From positions 1-6,244 of the forward strand of contig PXEJ01000125.1 of assembly GCA_003566215.1 (NCBI GenBank): a stretch of DNA of 6,244 nt. The letters run 5' to 3'. A program made the translations under genes and the position numbers. A model generated the notes under the pieces. It ran no database searches and had not been told where the DNA came from. It saw only the letters and a program-made list of their open reading frames with translations. Of the stretch, positions 4,714-6,244 are shown piece by piece; the first letter of the stretch is position 1, and every line of letters starts with the position of its first letter. The DNA comes from Cyanobacteria bacterium T3Sed10_376R1m (GTDB taxonomy: Bacteria; Cyanobacteriota; Cyanobacteriia; Cyanobacteriales; Cyanobacteriaceae).

Positions 4714-5682
4714 TCAATAAACCAAATATTGCCATAAAAATCCTAACTGTTGGTTAAAGGAATGACTTAAATTATGAGCCCAAGGCAAACTATCTACTAC
4801 CATTCCAGTACATAAAAGCATCATGTAAAGAATAGAATATTTAAACATGGATTTAGCAACTTGTTTATCCTCTGGTACTTGCTGTAATTGCCACGCCTTG
4901 ACAATAAAAAAATAACCTAACACCAAAGCGAACATAAGATAAATTAATCCTGAAGTCTGTAGAGGATAAATTAAAACTAGACTAAAGATTACAGTAATGA
5001 CAGTATATATCCAAATTTGCCTAACGGTGGGTTGAGCTCCTTCCACAACGGGTAACATCGGCACATTAACTTCTGCATAGTCTTCACTAATCATTAATGC
5101 TAACGCCCAAAAATGAGGAGGTGTCCACAAAAAAATAAGGATAAAAATTGTCCAAGCACTCCAGCTCAAATCCCCTGTAACTGCAGCCCAACCGACTAAA
5201 GGGGGAATTGCCCCTGCCGCACCGCCAATAACTATATTTAGGCTGGTATGACGTTTGAGCCAGTGGGTATAAATGAGCATATAAAAAACAATTCCTGATA
5301 TGGCTAGTAGTGCCGATAGTAAGTTTACCCAAAATGCCAACAAGGCAAAAGATAACAAACCTAATACTGAACCAAATATCATTGCGTGGGTGGGATGTAC
5401 TTTTCCTGAAGGAATGGGGCGTTTACGGGTGCGCTTCATTTCATAATCAATATCTTGATCATATACGCAGTTAAAGGTTTGGGCGCAAGCGGCCGCAAGT
5501 GTTCCTCCCACAAGGGTTATGACTAACAAAAAGGGATCAATTTTCCCTTGGGAAGCGATAAACATAGAAGCGGCAGTGGTGATTAGCAATAGGGGTATGA
5601 TTCTAGGTTTGGTTAGTAGATAGTAGCTTTTGATTACTTCCCTAAAGTTTTCGTTACGGCGGGTTAAACTTGTTCCGATCAT
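4714..5682 (-). CDS. ctaB: Protoheme IX farnesyltransferase (heme O synthase)
   Basis: A UbiA-family membrane prenyltransferase of 322 residues that adds a farnesyl group to the vinyl side chain of heme B to make heme O, the precursor of heme A. The first polyprenyl-diphosphate site is NCVYDQDIDYEMKRTRKRP (71-89) with N71, D75 and D79. The YTHWLKRHTSLNIVIGGAAG segment starts at 138, and the second acidic loop DYAEVNVPMLPVVEG is at 201-215. Eight or so hydrophobic segments span the rest. The ATG at 5682 is preferred: it gives the usual cyanobacterial beginning (MIGT, then ENF and SYY-x-LTKPRIIP) and normal length. An in-frame TTG at 5730 would add 16 Lys/Asn-rich residues coded by A7-containing sequence, 7 bp after the ctaA stop. 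It follows ctaA on the same strand and converges on mutS2 across a 20-bp gap. Confidence 0.95.
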   Translation of the reverse strand: MIGTSLTRRNENFREVIKSYYLLTKPRIIPLLLITTAASMFIASQGKIDPFLLVITLVGGTLAAACAQTFNCVYDQDIDYEMKRTRKRPIPSGKVHPTHAMIFGSVLGLLSFALLAFWVNLLSALLAISGIVFYMLIYTHWLKRHTSLNIVIGGAAGAIPPLVGWAAVTGDLSWSAWTIFILIFLWTPPHFWALALMISEDYAEVNVPMLPVVEGAQPTVRQIWIYTVITVIFSLVLIYPLQTSGLIYLMFALVLGYFFIVKAWQLQQVPEDKQVAKSMFKYSILYMMLLCTGMVVDSLPWAHNLSHSFNQQLGFLWQYLVY

Positions 5683-5737
5683 TATTTTTTTGTTTTGATT
5701 TACGTTTGATTTTTTTATAGTTTCCACCAAGGAGGCT

Positions 5738-6244
5738 TTACAGTGTGTTTTCTATGGTGCTAGTGTTTGCTTGAGTATCTCGATGGGCAAAGACACTAAA
5801 GGAAACCAACGTACCGAATAGAGTAGCTCCTAAGGTATGATGAGCGATGGTTAGGGGTTCAACCTGTAAATGAAGATAAAAGGTTGCGATGCCTAGTAAT
5901 ATTTGACAAACTAATAATAGGGCGGTTATTTTGGCTAGATTTCTTAGGGGCACTGCTAGGGCAGGGGTACGCCATGACAAAAAAACTACTAAAATAGTGC
6001 TGATGGTGGCTGGAAATACGCCGATTATGTGACTATTCATCACCATACACATCTGTTTACCCGCAAAACATTGATGGGCTGCCCACTGGGTGGCAACTAA
6101 TCCCCCTAGTAAGCATTGTATATAGACTAAGACTGCGGAAATTGTACTAATTATTTTTATTTTGCCAACGGTGGCTGTGCCTTGATAGGGGCTAAGGTTA
6201 CTGCCGATAATTATTAGGGTTGCTAAAAATAATAACGCTGTACC
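5738..6244 (-). CDS. ctaA: Heme A synthase, COX15/CtaA family (C-terminal part; start lies beyond the right edge)
   Basis: The frame is open from the right edge to the TAA at 5738-5740, giving the last 168 residues of a COX15/CtaA protein, the membrane oxidase that converts the C8 methyl of heme O to the formyl group of heme A. Counting from the edge, visible signatures are SPYQGTATVG (18-27), LLGGLVATQWAAHQC (45-59), NSHIIGVFPAT (70-80) with a likely heme-ligand His72, and HLQVEPLTIAHHTLGATLFG (125-144) with a second likely heme-ligand His at 135 or 136. Cys59 and Cys66 correspond to the cysteine pair in the third extracytoplasmic loop of this family. Four hydrophobic segments fit the C-terminal half of the eight-helix fold. 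The methionine at 6052 is internal, since conserved sequence continues upstream of it. It is the upstream partner of ctaB in a ctaA-ctaB unit serving aa3-type cytochrome oxidase. Confidence 0.95.
   Translation of the reverse strand, partial: GTALLFLATLIIIGSNLSPYQGTATVGKIKIISTISAVLVYIQCLLGGLVATQWAAHQCFAGKQMCMVMNSHIIGVFPATISTILVVFLSWRTPALAVPLRNLAKITALLLVCQILLGIATFYLHLQVEPLTIAHHTLGATLFGTLVSFSVFAHRDTQANTSTIENTL

Noticed and set aside
5087..5332. 81-codon minus-strand frame within ctaB
   Set aside because: Same strand but a different frame from the clearly conserved CtaB sequence; its translation is not membrane-like or recognisable.
5729..5755. AAGGAGG on the plus strand followed by an ATG 17 bases later
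   Set aside because: The frame from that ATG ends after six codons, the spacing is too long, and the real genes here run on the other strand; the match is chance.
5738..6052. A complete 104-residue gene starting at the ATG at 6052
   Set aside because: Upstream codons continue in frame to the window edge and encode conserved COX15/CtaA sequence, so 6052 is an internal methionine.
1..6244. A previously undescribed defence, mobile or biosynthetic system
   Set aside because: All substantial frames belong to housekeeping or widely conserved cyanobacterial families; there is no array of repeats and spacers, transposase, toxin pair, reverse transcriptase or structured RNA gene to support such a claim.

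Overview
The window looks like ordinary chromosomal DNA of an AT-rich cyanobacterium. The evidence is two small proteins of families known essentially only from cyanobacteria (DUF1815 and DUF1824), five copies of the cyanobacterial HIP1 octamer GCGATCGC, a heme A synthase/heme O synthase gene pair of cyanobacterial type, and a cut-off gene start at the left edge whose first 12 residues resemble the chlorophyll-synthesis cyclase AcsF. Base composition and protein style would suit a Cyanobacterium/Geminocystis-like unicellular lineage, but that placement is an inference.

Layout, left to right. (1) Positions 1-36 hold the first 12 codons of a leftward gene, followed by its AT-rich promoter region (37-251). 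(2) A leftward pair follows: a LipM/LplA-type lipoyl/octanoyl transferase (717-1445, GTG start) and, 51 bp downstream of it, the DUF1824 gene (252-665); they are probably co-transcribed. (3) A divergent intergenic region (1446-1623) carries a dyad, a good -10 box and a perfect Shine-Dalgarno, and drives the rightward DUF1815 gene (1624-1980). (4) A 208-bp spacer holds an all-A/T hairpin and a degenerate heptamer repeat, then comes mutS2 (2189-4693, TTG start). (5) Leftward and convergent with mutS2, separated by only 20 bp, is ctaB (stop at 4714). Upstream of it is ctaA/COX15, whose reading frame is open to the right edge of the window (5738-6244).

How the genes work together. CtaB and CtaA act in sequence (heme B to heme O to heme A) to supply aa3-type cytochrome c oxidase. 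The LipM-like enzyme would load octanoyl or lipoyl groups onto lipoyl-dependent enzymes. MutS2 is an ATPase with a C-terminal Smr domain, tied to recombination control and, in Bacillus, rescue of stalled ribosomes. These genes do not form one pathway; the cluster looks like housekeeping genes side by side.

I found no CRISPR array, RNA gene, insertion sequence, prophage gene or defence cassette, and I do not see a new biological system here. The observations most worth a second look are fine-scale: a 25-codon in-frame insertion beside the MutS2 Walker B motif flanked by near-identical 9-bp repeats, an A8 tract in mutS2 where a -1 slip meets a stop almost at once and would give a product without the KOW and Smr domains, an A9/C7 homopolymer pair early in the lipoyltransferase gene, and a structured heptamer-repeat leader in front of the TTG-started mutS2.
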